Source: Deltaproteobacteria bacterium (lineage in GTDB: Bacteria; Desulfobacterota; Desulfuromonadia; Geobacterales; Geobacteraceae). From it: a stretch of 64,000 bases of DNA. Of this stretch, positions 18,613 through 27,017 are shown piece after piece. Both the position numbers and the translations under genes were made by a program. Where the stretch lies: contig JAJZUC010000001.1 in NCBI GenBank assembly GCA_021847245.1, positions 103,368 to 167,367 of the forward strand. Reading direction: 5' to 3'. Within the stretch, counting starts at the first letter, position 1. The number at the start of each line of letters is the position of its first letter. The notes under the pieces were generated by a model. That model did not search any database, was not told the DNA's origin, and worked only from the letters and a program-made list of their open reading frames with translations.

Positions 18613-19008
18613 ATGGATTTCCCGGAGGAGTTGAAGTACAGCAAGGAGCATGTCTGGGTCCGCGTCGAGGGAGATCGGGCCGTTATCGGTATCAGTGATT
18701 ACGCCCAGGAGACCCTTGGCACCATCAGCGCCGTGGAGCTCCCTTCCGTAGGGGACGAACTGGAGCAGGACGATTCCTTCGGCTCGGTGGAGGCACGCAA
18801 AACGGCGGCCGAACTCTACGCGCCGATCAGCGGCGAGGTGATAGAGGTCAATGACGAGCTAGAAGCCTCTCCGGAGACCATCAACGACGACCCCTACGAC
18901 GCGGGGTGGATCGCCATCGTCTCCCTGGACGATCCGGAGGAGCTGAAGTCCCTCATGTCGGCAGAGGATTATGCCGATTACGTATCGGTTGCCGAGGAGG
19001 AAGAGTAG
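18613..19008 (+). CDS. gcvH: glycine cleavage system H protein (lipoyl carrier)
   Basis: A 131-residue lipoyl-domain protein. The N-terminus has the GcvH pattern KYSKEHVWVRVEGDRAVIGISDYAQ. The lipoylation site is Lys63 in SVEARKTAAELYAP, followed by the usual GEVIEVNDEL and NDDPYDAGWI. Partner genes gcvP and gcvT are absent from the window; it is placed directly after accC and before a terminator. It could serve glycine cleavage in trans or act as the lipoyl relay for lipoate synthesis, which also draws on fatty-acid synthesis. That second role is inference from the neighbourhood. Confidence 0.92.
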   Translation: MDFPEELKYSKEHVWVRVEGDRAVIGISDYAQETLGTISAVELPSVGDELEQDDSFGSVEARKTAAELYAPISGEVIEVNDELEASPETINDDPYDAGWIAIVSLDDPEELKSLMSAEDYADYVSVAEEEE

Positions 19009-19036
19009 CCGACGGTCTGTCGAAGTCACGGTTAGC

Positions 19037-19068
19037 AAAGGCGAGATTGTCATCTCGCCTTTGTTTTT
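19037..19068 (+). terminator. strong intrinsic terminator after gcvH
   Basis: AAAGGCGAGAT (19037-19047), loop TGTC, ATCTCGCCTTT (19052-19062), G, TTTTT. The 11-bp stem is perfect and ends the acc-gcvH transcription unit. Confidence 0.94.
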
Positions 19069-19132
19069 GTCGGCATCCCGCGCGGGGCGTCTCGCCGGGG
19101 CCGGCGTTTCTCCATATCTTTAGGGGGAGCAC

Positions 19133-19969
19133 ATGTCACTTACCATCGGTCAGATCGTATACGCCAACTGTACACCCATTTTCTCGGCCCTCCAGAATTC
19201 TTTCGACTGCTCCGGCTACCGCTTTGTCCGCGGAGTGCCGTCCCATCTGAACCGTCTCCTGGCGACGGGCGAGATCGACGTCTGTCCGTCTTCGTCCATC
19301 GAATACGGCAAGCATTCCGACCGCTACCTGATCCTTCCCGACCTCTCCATCAGTGCCGTCGGCGCCGTGAAGAGCGTTTTTCTCTTCTCCATGGTCCCCA
19401 TCGAGGAGCTCGATGGCGCGGCAATCGGCATGACAACAGAGTCCGATACCTCGGTGGCGCTGCTGCGGATTATCCTTGCCACATTCTATGGTTTTGTCAA
19501 TCGGTTCGAACGGACGCACCTCGAGATCGCCACGGCGCTGGAGCATTTTCCGGGACTGCTGCTGATCGGAGACAATGCCCTGAAGGGGAGCCTGACGCAC
19601 AGGGGTTACAAGGTTTATGACCTGGGAGAACTGTGGCACCGCTTCACGGGGCTTCCGTTCGTCTTCGCGCTATGGCTTGTCCGACGCGACACCGTCGCCA
19701 GATTCCCGTCCGAAGTTGCCAGACTCAGTGCCGATCTGATCCGCGCAAAGCAGCTGGCTTACGACTCGTACCCGCTCATTGCCGAAAGCGCCGCCGAGCG
19801 GGCGTGGATTGACCAGGCCCGCCTGGTCGATTACTGGCGGACCATTTCCTACGATCTGACTCCGCATCATATCGAGGGGGCGCGTCGCTTCTTCTCCCAT
19901 GCTTCCGACCTGGGGCTTTTGCCATCGATTCCGGAAATTGAGGTGTACAGTGGAGTCAGTGGCACATGA
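19133..19969 (+). CDS. mqnA: chorismate dehydratase of the futalosine menaquinone pathway
   Basis: MqnA dehydrates chorismate to 3-enolpyruvylbenzoate, the first committed step of futalosine-route menaquinone synthesis. The 278-residue protein has the type 2 periplasmic-binding-like fold of MqnA/MqnD. It starts IGQIVYANCTPIF, and has VRGVPSHLNRLLATGEIDVCPSSSIEYG at 35-62 and FPGLLLIGDNAL near 140, followed by DLGELWHRFTGLPFVFALW near 164, the MqnA signature region. It is its own unit after the gcvH terminator. Its substrate is the product of aroC upstream. Confidence 0.9.
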   Translation: MSLTIGQIVYANCTPIFSALQNSFDCSGYRFVRGVPSHLNRLLATGEIDVCPSSSIEYGKHSDRYLILPDLSISAVGAVKSVFLFSMVPIEELDGAAIGMTTESDTSVALLRIILATFYGFVNRFERTHLEIATALEHFPGLLLIGDNALKGSLTHRGYKVYDLGELWHRFTGLPFVFALWLVRRDTVARFPSEVARLSADLIRAKQLAYDSYPLIAESAAERAWIDQARLVDYWRTISYDLTPHHIEGARRFFSHASDLGLLPSIPEIEVYSGVSGT

Positions 19970-19987
19970 TTTGCTTTGAGTGTTTTC

Positions 19988-22384
19988 ATGAACTCGAATG
20001 CAAAAGCGACGGTACGTTGGTTTGACGCCCTGACGCAACGAATTGCCCTGGTCAGACAGGGTATGAAGGCGCGGGAATCCGAAAAAATCGAAGATCTCAA
20101 AAGCCGCATCCGACTCGTGGTCAGGACCCGCTGGCTCCTGCTCTGTTTCATCGGCATCTACTGTGTCGTCGCTGCGAGCTTCTTTTCGCTGAGCCGGTTC
20201 GGACTATTTTTGTCACATTCCCAGGCAGTAACCCTCGTCGCTTCCCTCGTCGCGGTCATTACCTACAATCTGGCCCTGCATCGCAATATCGTCACACTCT
20301 CCCCCTATTTCCGCCTTCTTATCCCGCTCCAGGTGATCCTCGACCTGCTGCTCGTCACGGTTCTGGTCCATTCGAGCGGCGGTGCCGCAAGCTGGTTCTG
20401 GCCGGTCTATCTTATCGTGACGATAGAAGCGTCCTTTCTGATCGATACGCAGCGTGAAGTCTGGCTGATCGGCGCGATCGGGGGGATTTTCTACGGTCTG
20501 CTGCTGGTCCTGGAATACTGGTCCCTCGTCCCGAACGTTCCGATGCCATTCGTGGCGGCCGAGATCCATCATGATCCCCTCTATCTCCTCCTGAGCTGGC
20601 TCTGGGTCGCATTGCTGAATGCCGCGGTTGCGGTCATCGGCTCCTATTTCATGGCATTGGTCCGGCGCGAGTCGGATGCCGTCAGGGAGAGCGAGGAACG
20701 GCTCGCGTCGTTCCTCGACTCGGCCAACGACCTGATCATGAGCATCACCACCGAGGGGCGCTTTCTCTACGTCAACGCTGCCTGGAAGAAGACCCTCGGT
20801 TACGGCCTCGAAGAGCTCGAACCCCTTTCATTCTTCGACCTCGTGCACCCCGACAGCAAGGAGCAGTTCGCCATGGAACTGTGCCGTGCTGCGGCGGGGG
20901 ATGCACTCAGTCCCTTCGAGAGCGTAGTTGTCGCGCGCGGGGGACGGTCGATCGTTGTCGAGGGGAATCTTACCTGCGGCAACGAGGAGGGGGAACAGTC
21001 GGTCATCTGGGGAATCTGTCGTGATATCACCGAGCGGAAGCAGGCCGAGGAGCAACTCTACCGCCTTGCCCATCACGATACCCTAACCGGGCTTCCGAAC
21101 CGCATTCTTTTCCTCGACCGGCTCCAGCAGGCCAAGGCCCTCGCCACCCGGTACCACCACCAGGTTGCGGTCCTCTTCCTCGATCTGGACCGATTCAAGA
21201 TCATCAACGATACCCTGGGTCACCCCTTGGGAGACAAGCTGCTTCAGAAGGTCGCCCAGAGGATTGCCGGCTGTGTCCGTGAGGTCGATACCGTGGCGCG
21301 GATCGGGGGGGATGAATTCACCATCGTGCTCGTCAACATCGATTCGATCGACGACGTAAAACGGGTCTCCCACAAGATACTGAAATCGCTGTCGGTTCCC
21401 TTCACGGTCGATACCTACGAACTCTTCATCACCACCAGCATCGGCATCACCCTCTTTCCTGCCGACGGGGAGAACATCGACACCCTCGTCAAGAAGGCGG
21501 ACATTGCCATGTACCATGCCAAGGGGGAGGGGAGGAACAACTTCCAGTTCTATACCCCGCAGATGGATGAGAACGCCGACAAGCGGCTCCTGCTGGAGAC
21601 GAGTCTCCGCAAGGCGCTGGATCACGGGGAATTCCGCGTCTACTACCAGCCGAAGGTCGACGTGGCCACCAAGTCCATTACCGCCATGGAGGCGCTCCTG
21701 CGCTGGGAACACCCGCAGTTGGGACTCATCTCGCCGGCGGAGTTCATCCCGCTGGCCGAGGAGACGGGGCTCATCATCCCGATCGGCGAGTGGGTGCTGC
21801 GGAGTGCATGCCTGCAAAATCGCGAATGGCTCGAACAGGGGGTGCCGCGGATGCGGGTGGCGGTCAACCTCTCCGGATTCCAGTTCCAGCAGAAGAACCT
21901 GCTGGAAATGATCACGTCGGTACTTGCGGAAACGGGCCTGGAAGCCGAGCTTCTGGAACTGGAAATAACGGAAAGCGTCATCATGCAGAACCCCGACTTT
22001 GCCGTCTCCGTGCTCAATGCCCTGAAGGAGATCGGGATCCATATTTCGATCGACGATTTCGGTACCGGCTACTCGTCCCTCGCCCACCTGAAACGCTTTT
22101 CGGTGAATACGCTGAAGATCGACAAGTCATTCGTGAGGGACGTGGAGGTGAATTCGGCGGATGCGGCCATCACCACGGCGATCATCGCCATGGGGAACAG
22201 TCTCAATCTCAAGGTCATTGCCGAGGGGGTGGAGACCGAGGGACAGTTCAGCTTTCTCTCGGAGAACAGGTGCGACGAGGTCCAGGGATTTCTGTTCAGC
22301 ACCCCCATGCCCGCCGCCCAGGTGGCCGGATTTCTCCGGGAGCACCGGGGAGGCGCGGCGGGTCGGGAAACAAAAGCCGGTTAG
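19988..22384 (+). CDS. membrane PAS-GGDEF-EAL cyclic-di-GMP signalling protein
   Basis: About 798 residues from ATG 19988. The N-terminal 45-225 region has five or six transmembrane segments. A PAS domain spans about 230-350. GGDEF is about 365-530, with HHDTLTGLPNR, an intact GGDEF and an RxxD inhibitory site (REVD) exactly five residues before it. EAL is about 545-795, with EALLRW, ELEITES, IDDFGTGYSSL, KIDKSFVRD and AEGVETE all present. Both diguanylate cyclase and phosphodiesterase sites therefore look complete. A TTG start at 19976 is possible but less likely. It lies 18 bases after mqnA on the same strand. Confidence 0.95.
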   Translation: MNSNAKATVRWFDALTQRIALVRQGMKARESEKIEDLKSRIRLVVRTRWLLLCFIGIYCVVAASFFSLSRFGLFLSHSQAVTLVASLVAVITYNLALHRNIVTLSPYFRLLIPLQVILDLLLVTVLVHSSGGAASWFWPVYLIVTIEASFLIDTQREVWLIGAIGGIFYGLLLVLEYWSLVPNVPMPFVAAEIHHDPLYLLLSWLWVALLNAAVAVIGSYFMALVRRESDAVRESEERLASFLDSANDLIMSITTEGRFLYVNAAWKKTLGYGLEELEPLSFFDLVHPDSKEQFAMELCRAAAGDALSPFESVVVARGGRSIVVEGNLTCGNEEGEQSVIWGICRDITERKQAEEQLYRLAHHDTLTGLPNRILFLDRLQQAKALATRYHHQVAVLFLDLDRFKIINDTLGHPLGDKLLQKVAQRIAGCVREVDTVARIGGDEFTIVLVNIDSIDDVKRVSHKILKSLSVPFTVDTYELFITTSIGITLFPADGENIDTLVKKADIAMYHAKGEGRNNFQFYTPQMDENADKRLLLETSLRKALDHGEFRVYYQPKVDVATKSITAMEALLRWEHPQLGLISPAEFIPLAEETGLIIPIGEWVLRSACLQNREWLEQGVPRMRVAVNLSGFQFQQKNLLEMITSVLAETGLEAELLELEITESVIMQNPDFAVSVLNALKEIGIHISIDDFGTGYSSLAHLKRFSVNTLKIDKSFVRDVEVNSADAAITTAIIAMGNSLNLKVIAEGVETEGQFSFLSENRCDEVQGFLFSTPMPAAQVAGFLREHRGGAAGRETKAG

Positions 22385-22397
22385 GGTGGGAACGGAT

Positions 22398-22850
22398 CTA
22401 GCGGGGTAAAGAGGGGACAGTCTTCAGGTAGTCATCGAGAATCCGGCGGTGATCGAAACAGAGGTGGTCGGGGAGGGTGGCGAGGGGGAAGACGACGGCG
22501 TTCGCGGCGTCGTCTGCGGCCGTCGGTGCACCGGATGCCTTGGCGATGAATACCACGGAGATATTGTGCTGCCGGGGATCGCGGGCGGGGTCGGAATAAC
22601 AGCCGAGGAGCCGGAGGTTGGAGACCTCCAGCGAGGTCTCCTCGCGGGCCTCCCGGATTGCCGCGGCTTCAAGGGTCTCGCCGTAATCGACGAATCCCCC
22701 CGGCAGGGCCCACCCGCGCGGTTCGTTTTTCCGCTCGATGAGCACGATCCCCCCCTCGGTTTCGATGATGATGTCGACCGTGGGGATCGGATTGCGGTAA
22801 GCTTTCACTTTTTCCCCGCAGCGGGGGCAGGCGAGGTAGTCGAAGGGCAT
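22398..22850 (-). CDS. NUDIX hydrolase with N-terminal zinc-knuckle
   Basis: A 150-residue pyrophosphohydrolase. The NUDIX box is complete: [18 protein letters not shown] followed by REETSLEV (G-x5-E-x7[11 protein letters not shown]) at about 47-72. An N-terminal CPRCG at about residue 8 is a half zinc ribbon seen in NADH-pyrophosphatase-like and ADP-ribose-type members, but the second Cys pair is missing. AGGAGG precedes the ATG. It converges on the GGDEF-EAL gene with only 13 bases between stops. Substrate cannot be deduced. Confidence 0.9.
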   Translation of the reverse strand: MPFDYLACPRCGEKVKAYRNPIPTVDIIIETEGGIVLIERKNEPRGWALPGGFVDYGETLEAAAIREAREETSLEVSNLRLLGCYSDPARDPRQHNISVVFIAKASGAPTAADDAANAVVFPLATLPDHLCFDHRRILDDYLKTVPSLPR

Positions 22851-22864
22851 GGCTCCTCCTGTAC

Positions 22865-22898
22865 AAAAAGAAAGGGGAGGAACTGGTTCCTCCCCTTT
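22865..22898 (-). terminator. terminator of the PxxKW gene (minus strand)
   Basis: AAAGGGGAGGAAC (22871-22883) and GTTCCTCCCCTTT (22886-22898) form a 12-13 bp stem. Read on the minus strand it is followed by CTTTTTG. It lies after the PxxKW gene and before the NUDIX start. Confidence 0.85.
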
Positions 22899-22920
22899 GC
22901 CGGATGCATGCTGCGGACGG

Positions 22921-23217
22921 CTACTTCTTCTTGCCGCCGCCACCCGAGGCCTTCTTGGATGCCTTGAGCGGGTTGATCTTGAGGTCCTCGGTCTTGATCT
23001 CGACTTTCACGTGGGTGGCGAAGTTGCAGATGCCACCGGTCCACTTCCTGTCCGGCGCCGGATAGGCGCTGCAGACCTTGCCGATGGTACCGTCGACGAT
23101 CCGCTCGCACCCTTCGCAGTTTTCGATCACAACCTGGCAGGAACCGCCGGTGAATATACAACCTTGTTTTCCCCAGAAGGTACACTCGGTACCAGGAAGA
23201 ACGGTTTGACACTGCAT
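22921..23217 (-). CDS. PxxKW-family cysteine-rich protein
   Basis: A 98-residue protein with eight cysteines in [35 protein letters not shown] and GGICNF, and the family hallmark PDRKW. The C-terminus is Lys/Gly-rich ([14 protein letters not shown]). There is no signal peptide. The family is known mainly from deltaproteobacterial genomes and has no assigned biochemical role; the Cys spacing suggests a metal or Fe-S site. AGGAGG precedes the start. It is divergent from the phosphohexomutase gene, with about 200 bases between them holding no other gene. Confidence 0.85.
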   Translation of the reverse strand: MQCQTVLPGTECTFWGKQGCIFTGGSCQVVIENCEGCERIVDGTIGKVCSAYPAPDRKWTGGICNFATHVKVEIKTEDLKINPLKASKKASGGGGKKK

Positions 23218-23419
23218 GATGAATCCTCCTAACGTCTGTGTTTTCCGTAAATCGTGTATTTTTAAATCTAGCAATTCCAAAAGAAGAAAGTCAACAGGAA
23301 AAATCCCCCCTAAAACCCCCTTGCGCTTGACTCGCCGGGGGGTCTGTATTACGCTTTTCACTGCCTTTAAATTCGGGCCTTCGCGCCTTGCCGGGGCCAT
23401 TAACCATGGGAGGGAACTT

Positions 23420-24838
23420 ATGTATCGGATTGCCTTCGGAACCTCGGGGTGGCGGGGTATTCTCTGCGAGGATTTCACTTTCGAGAACGTGAAGGTGGTG
23501 ACCCAGGCCATTGCCGACCACGTGACCGCCATCGGCGAACGGGAAAAGGGGATCATCGTCGCCTACGACACCCGTTTCATGGGTGAGCGCTTCGCGAAGG
23601 AGACCGCGCGGGTCCTGGCCGGTTCCGGGATCAAGACTTATTTCTGCAAGCGCGATACCCCGACGCCGGTGGTCTCGTTCGAGATCCTGCGCCGTGGCGC
23701 CGCCGGGGCGATCAACTTCACGGCCAGCCACAACCCCCCCGAGTACAACGGGATCAAGTTCTCGCCGTCGTGGGGGGGGCCGGCCCTCCCCGAGACGACG
23801 GGGGATATCGAGCGGCGCGCCAACGAGATGCTCGGAGAGGTCTGCTACCGGGAGCTTGCCCTGGACGAGGCGCTCCGCTCCGGCCTGCTGGAGGAGATCG
23901 ACCCCCGCGGGGCGTATCTCGCCGAGCTTGAGAAGAAGGTCGACTTCGCCGCCATCGCGGGGCTCGGCACCGTGGCGGTGAACGCCCTTTACGGCACCGG
24001 CCGCGGCTACCTCGACGAGCCGCTTGCGGCCCACAACGTCTCCGTCCGGAGTCTGAACATGCACCGGGATCCGTATTTCGGCGGGTTCCCGCCCGAGCCC
24101 TCCGAAAAGTACATCCAGGACTTCATCGGACTGGTAAAGGGGGATCCGGCGATCAGGCTCGGCATTGCCACCGACGGTGACGCCGACCGCTTCGGCATCG
24201 TCGATGAGGACGGGACGTTCATCGAGCCCAACTACATCATCGCCCTTCTGCTCGACTACCTCGTGCGCGTCCGGAAGATGACCGGCGCGGTGGCGCGCAG
24301 CGTCGCCACCTCGCACCTTGTCGACGCGGTGGCCCGCAGGCACGGGATCGAGGTGATCGAGACGCCGGTCGGGTTCAAGTACATCGGCGAACTGATCAGC
24401 CAGGACCGCATCATCATCGGCGGCGAGGAGAGCGCCGGCCTCACCATCAAAGGTCATGTGCCGGAGAAGGACGGCATCCTCGCCTGCTTCCTCGTGGCGG
24501 AGATGGTGGCGTGGGAGGGGATGCCGGTAAAGCGGCTTCTGGAGAGGCTCTACGGCGAGGTCGGCACGTTCGTCACCAGGCGCGAGAACATCACCCTCTC
24601 GCCGGAGCTGGAGGCGGGGTATGCCGACAAGCAGCGTCAGGCGCCGGGGGAGTTCGCCGGCCTGAAGGTCCGGGAGACCGTTACCGTTGACGGGAGCAAG
24701 TTCATCCTGGAAGACGGCAGCTGGCTCCTCTTCCGCAAATCGGGGACCGAGCCGGTCGTCCGCCTCTACGGCGAGGCGTCGTCCGCCGAAAGGCTCGCGG
24801 CGGTCATGGCGGCCGGCAAGGCGTTCATTCTCGGGTAA
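23420..24838 (+). CDS. phosphoglucomutase/phosphomannomutase family enzyme
   Basis: Alpha-D-phosphohexomutase of 472 residues that interconverts hexose 1- and 6-phosphates. Four domains are marked by FGTSGWRG at the start, the phosphoserine loop TASHNPPEYNG near 98, the Mg loop DGDADRFG near 252, the sugar loop GGEESAG near 333, and the phosphate loop RKSGTEPVVRLYGEA near 441. ATG 23420 follows GGGAGGGAA; an in-frame extension further upstream covers the intergenic region and lacks support. The sugar specificity (Glc, Man or GlcN) is not resolved by motif. Confidence 0.93.
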   Translation: MYRIAFGTSGWRGILCEDFTFENVKVVTQAIADHVTAIGEREKGIIVAYDTRFMGERFAKETARVLAGSGIKTYFCKRDTPTPVVSFEILRRGAAGAINFTASHNPPEYNGIKFSPSWGGPALPETTGDIERRANEMLGEVCYRELALDEALRSGLLEEIDPRGAYLAELEKKVDFAAIAGLGTVAVNALYGTGRGYLDEPLAAHNVSVRSLNMHRDPYFGGFPPEPSEKYIQDFIGLVKGDPAIRLGIATDGDADRFGIVDEDGTFIEPNYIIALLLDYLVRVRKMTGAVARSVATSHLVDAVARRHGIEVIETPVGFKYIGELISQDRIIIGGEESAGLTIKGHVPEKDGILACFLVAEMVAWEGMPVKRLLERLYGEVGTFVTRRENITLSPELEAGYADKQRQAPGEFAGLKVRETVTVDGSKFILEDGSWLLFRKSGTEPVVRLYGEASSAERLAAVMAAGKAFILG

Positions 24839-24876
24839 GTAGATACTATTACAGAACTCAAGGAGGTTTGCTCTCT

Positions 24877-25398
24877 ATGCTGAGCGCTGAAATGGCCGCC
24901 GCCCTGAACCGGCATCTCAACACGGAACTCTATTCCGCCCAGCTCTATCTCTCCATGTCCTCCTATGCCAACTTCCTCGGCCTCAAGGGGGCCGCCAACT
25001 GGTTCATGGTGCAGTACCAGGAGGAGATGGTCCACTTCACCAGGTTCTACGACTATATCAACAGCCAGGGGGAGCACGTGAGGCTCGGCTCTCTCGATGC
25101 CCCCCCGAGCGAATTCGCGAGCCTTCTTGCCATGTTCCAGAAGACGCTCGAACACGAGACGTACATCACGAAGTGCATCAACGAGCTGACCGAACTGGCG
25201 GTGAAGGAGAGGGACCACGCCACCCAGATTTTCCTCCAGTGGTTCATCACCGAGCAGATCGAGGAGGAGGAGAACGACCGGGCGATCATCGGGAAGTTGA
25301 AGCTTGTGGGGGACAACGGCTACGGACTCCTCATGATCGACAATGAACTCGGTACCCGTGTCTTCACGCCCCCTCCCGCCACCGGGCAGGCTCCGTGA
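24877..25398 (+). CDS. ferritin
   Basis: Iron-storage ferritin of 173 residues, prokaryotic FtnA type without heme-ligand Met. Ferroxidase ligands appear as Glu in NTELYSAQLY (near 17), Glu and His in EEMVHF (near 50-53), Glu in LEHETYITK (near 94) and Gln in FITEQIEEEEN (near 127). The C-terminal TPPPATGQAP tail is slightly extended. AGGAGG is 10 bases before ATG 24877; a TTG at 24868 is too close to it. No Fur-like box was found upstream, unlike feoB in this window. Confidence 0.93.
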   Translation: MLSAEMAAALNRHLNTELYSAQLYLSMSSYANFLGLKGAANWFMVQYQEEMVHFTRFYDYINSQGEHVRLGSLDAPPSEFASLLAMFQKTLEHETYITKCINELTELAVKERDHATQIFLQWFITEQIEEEENDRAIIGKLKLVGDNGYGLLMIDNELGTRVFTPPPATGQAP

Positions 25399-25417
25399 CG
25401 CCCGGAGCCGGCATCAC

Positions 25418-25448
25418 CGGGAGGGTCGGCCAACCGCCGATCCTCCCG
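25418..25448. other. stable hairpin after ferritin
   Basis: CGGGAGGGTCGGC (25418-25430) pairs with GCCGATCCTCCCG (25436-25448), including one G-T pair, over a 5-base loop. No T run follows directly, so it is probably an mRNA 3'-end structure or a weak terminator. From 25399 to 25571 I see no other feature. Confidence 0.5.
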
Positions 25449-25571
25449 ACAGTAACCCCATGAACCCCCCCGCTTTTTTCCCCACCTCCCCCCGAGCTCC
25501 ATTTCCCTTCCTCCCGTCCGACATAACCCTTCCTTCCGGTCGTTTCCTGCCGTCAGGATGTGGTGTCAGTC

Positions 25572-25733
25572 ATGAAAAAATATTATGTGGCGCGATGTTA
25601 CGCGGTAAAGGTAATGTATACCCATATCGTTTCGGTCGAACGCTCCCTGAAGCAGGTATCGAAGCAGCCGATGTACTTTCATGTGATGCGCCGATTAATG
25701 GGATCCCTCTGCACCCCCGTGCGGAGAACCTGA
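25572..25733 (+). CDS. possible 53-residue small protein
   Basis: An ATG frame ending at TGA 25731-25733 gives a basic peptide starting MKKYYVARCYAVKVMYTHIV, with two Cys and no clear transmembrane segment. AGGA is about 13 bases upstream, a weak site. It lies 16 bases before the next gene on the same strand, in an otherwise empty 350-base gap. The region is lower in GC than its neighbours. Coding is uncertain. Confidence 0.3.
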   Translation: MKKYYVARCYAVKVMYTHIVSVERSLKQVSKQPMYFHVMRRLMGSLCTPVRRT

Positions 25734-25749
25734 CGGCGGTGGAGTTTCA

Positions 25750-26973
25750 ATGGTCAGGAGAGTCCTCACCTTCCTTTTCAAAAGCCGCCGTCGGGTAGTA
25801 TGCACTGCAGCCCTCCTGCTCGCCGGGCTCTTCCTTTCGATAGTTCATTTCCGTTTTTACGGCCACCTGGAGGGGATCTACGTCCTTAAGGGCAAGACCG
25901 GCGGTTTCGAAGTAAAGGACGACCTCATCTTCGGCGACGAGGACCGGATCGTTCTCGCGCTCCCTGCCGAGCCGATCTTCAAGTTCCTGCGTGGCGATGT
26001 CGGCCATGCGATGGGGATAACCCGTCTGGATAAGGAGTGGTTCCGGTTCGACGGCAGCGGCTACGTCCGGTCGTACCTGGCCGACGGGACCTCGTTTCTG
26101 ATGTGCTTCAGCCGGTTCATCGACAGCGCCGGGCTGGAGACCAAGGGGGTGTTCGTCGGAGGGGGGCTCCCCTTCGATCTGGAGAACGATCGGCGCGCCT
26201 CGATGAGTGAATCGGGGATGGCCTATTACAACGGCAAGGAGTGGCTGCACATCTGGTGCAACGTGAACGAGTCGATCGCCTCGTGGCACCATCCCGAAAT
26301 TCCGATTGCGCCATCCACCTGGCGGTTCCTCGGCAGCTCGGTCAGGAAGAAGACGGAGGACGAGCTCGTTCTCACGAGCAGCCACGAGGTCGACATCGAC
26401 GGCACCCCCTTCAGGATCGACCGCACTGCCTCGTTCAAGGCGGGATCCCGCCATACGACCCTTGCCATCACCATCAGCAACGTAGGGCAAGTCCCTGCCG
26501 GCTACTTCTACGTCTATGGCGACGAGCCGTGGGTGGGCGAGTACGGCTCTTCAGCCGGCAATGTCGGATGGGTGCAGGACCGGCTCATCAAGCACGAGGC
26601 GACCATCAATCCCCTGCATTACGGGTGGGCCGGCTACTTTGACTACGGAAATGACGCCGCCGGCGAGAAGCACGACCATAGCGGCGTGGCGAATTTCATC
26701 GAGTGGCAGGCGGGACTGCGCCCCGATCTTGTCTATTTTTCCAACAAAATAGGTACATTTGCCGAAGAGAGCGCCCGGGTCCCGCTGGCGAGCGACAACA
26801 ACCGGGTCATCTTCCTGCAGTGGGGGCCGCGGATGCTCTCCCCCGGGCAATCCGAAACCATAATACTTTCCGTCGGCATGGCCGACCGCAATCCGGCCAA
26901 CGGCTTCCCGGTCAAGCCGGACACCTCGGGGACGCTCCGTCTCCTCCTTTCCTATCTTGCGCCGGACGCTTGA
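25750..26973 (+). CDS. membrane-anchored protein of unknown function
   Basis: 407 residues with one N-terminal transmembrane helix (about 17-36, VVCTAALLLAGLFLSIVHF) after a basic start, placing the bulk in the periplasm. The rest is rich in strands and aromatic residues (HTTLAITISNVGQV, YFYVYGDEPWVGEYG, NPLHYGWAGYFDYGN), similar in texture to carbohydrate-acting beta-sandwich proteins, but no catalytic motif or known family was recognised. It stands alone between a possible small ORF and the convergent pgi gene. Confidence 0.8.
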   Translation: MVRRVLTFLFKSRRRVVCTAALLLAGLFLSIVHFRFYGHLEGIYVLKGKTGGFEVKDDLIFGDEDRIVLALPAEPIFKFLRGDVGHAMGITRLDKEWFRFDGSGYVRSYLADGTSFLMCFSRFIDSAGLETKGVFVGGGLPFDLENDRRASMSESGMAYYNGKEWLHIWCNVNESIASWHHPEIPIAPSTWRFLGSSVRKKTEDELVLTSSHEVDIDGTPFRIDRTASFKAGSRHTTLAITISNVGQVPAGYFYVYGDEPWVGEYGSSAGNVGWVQDRLIKHEATINPLHYGWAGYFDYGNDAAGEKHDHSGVANFIEWQAGLRPDLVYFSNKIGTFAEESARVPLASDNNRVIFLQWGPRMLSPGQSETIILSVGMADRNPANGFPVKPDTSGTLRLLLSYLAPDA

Positions 26974-27017
26974 GCTCCCGGCACGTTCTTTCCCCCCGTC
27001 GCTGCGTTGGTGACCCC

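Noticed and set aside
23216-23419. N-terminal extension of the phosphohexomutase
   Set aside because: It would overlap the divergent PxxKW start and its ribosome site; ATG 23420 with GGGAGGGAA begins exactly at the conserved FGTSGWRG region.
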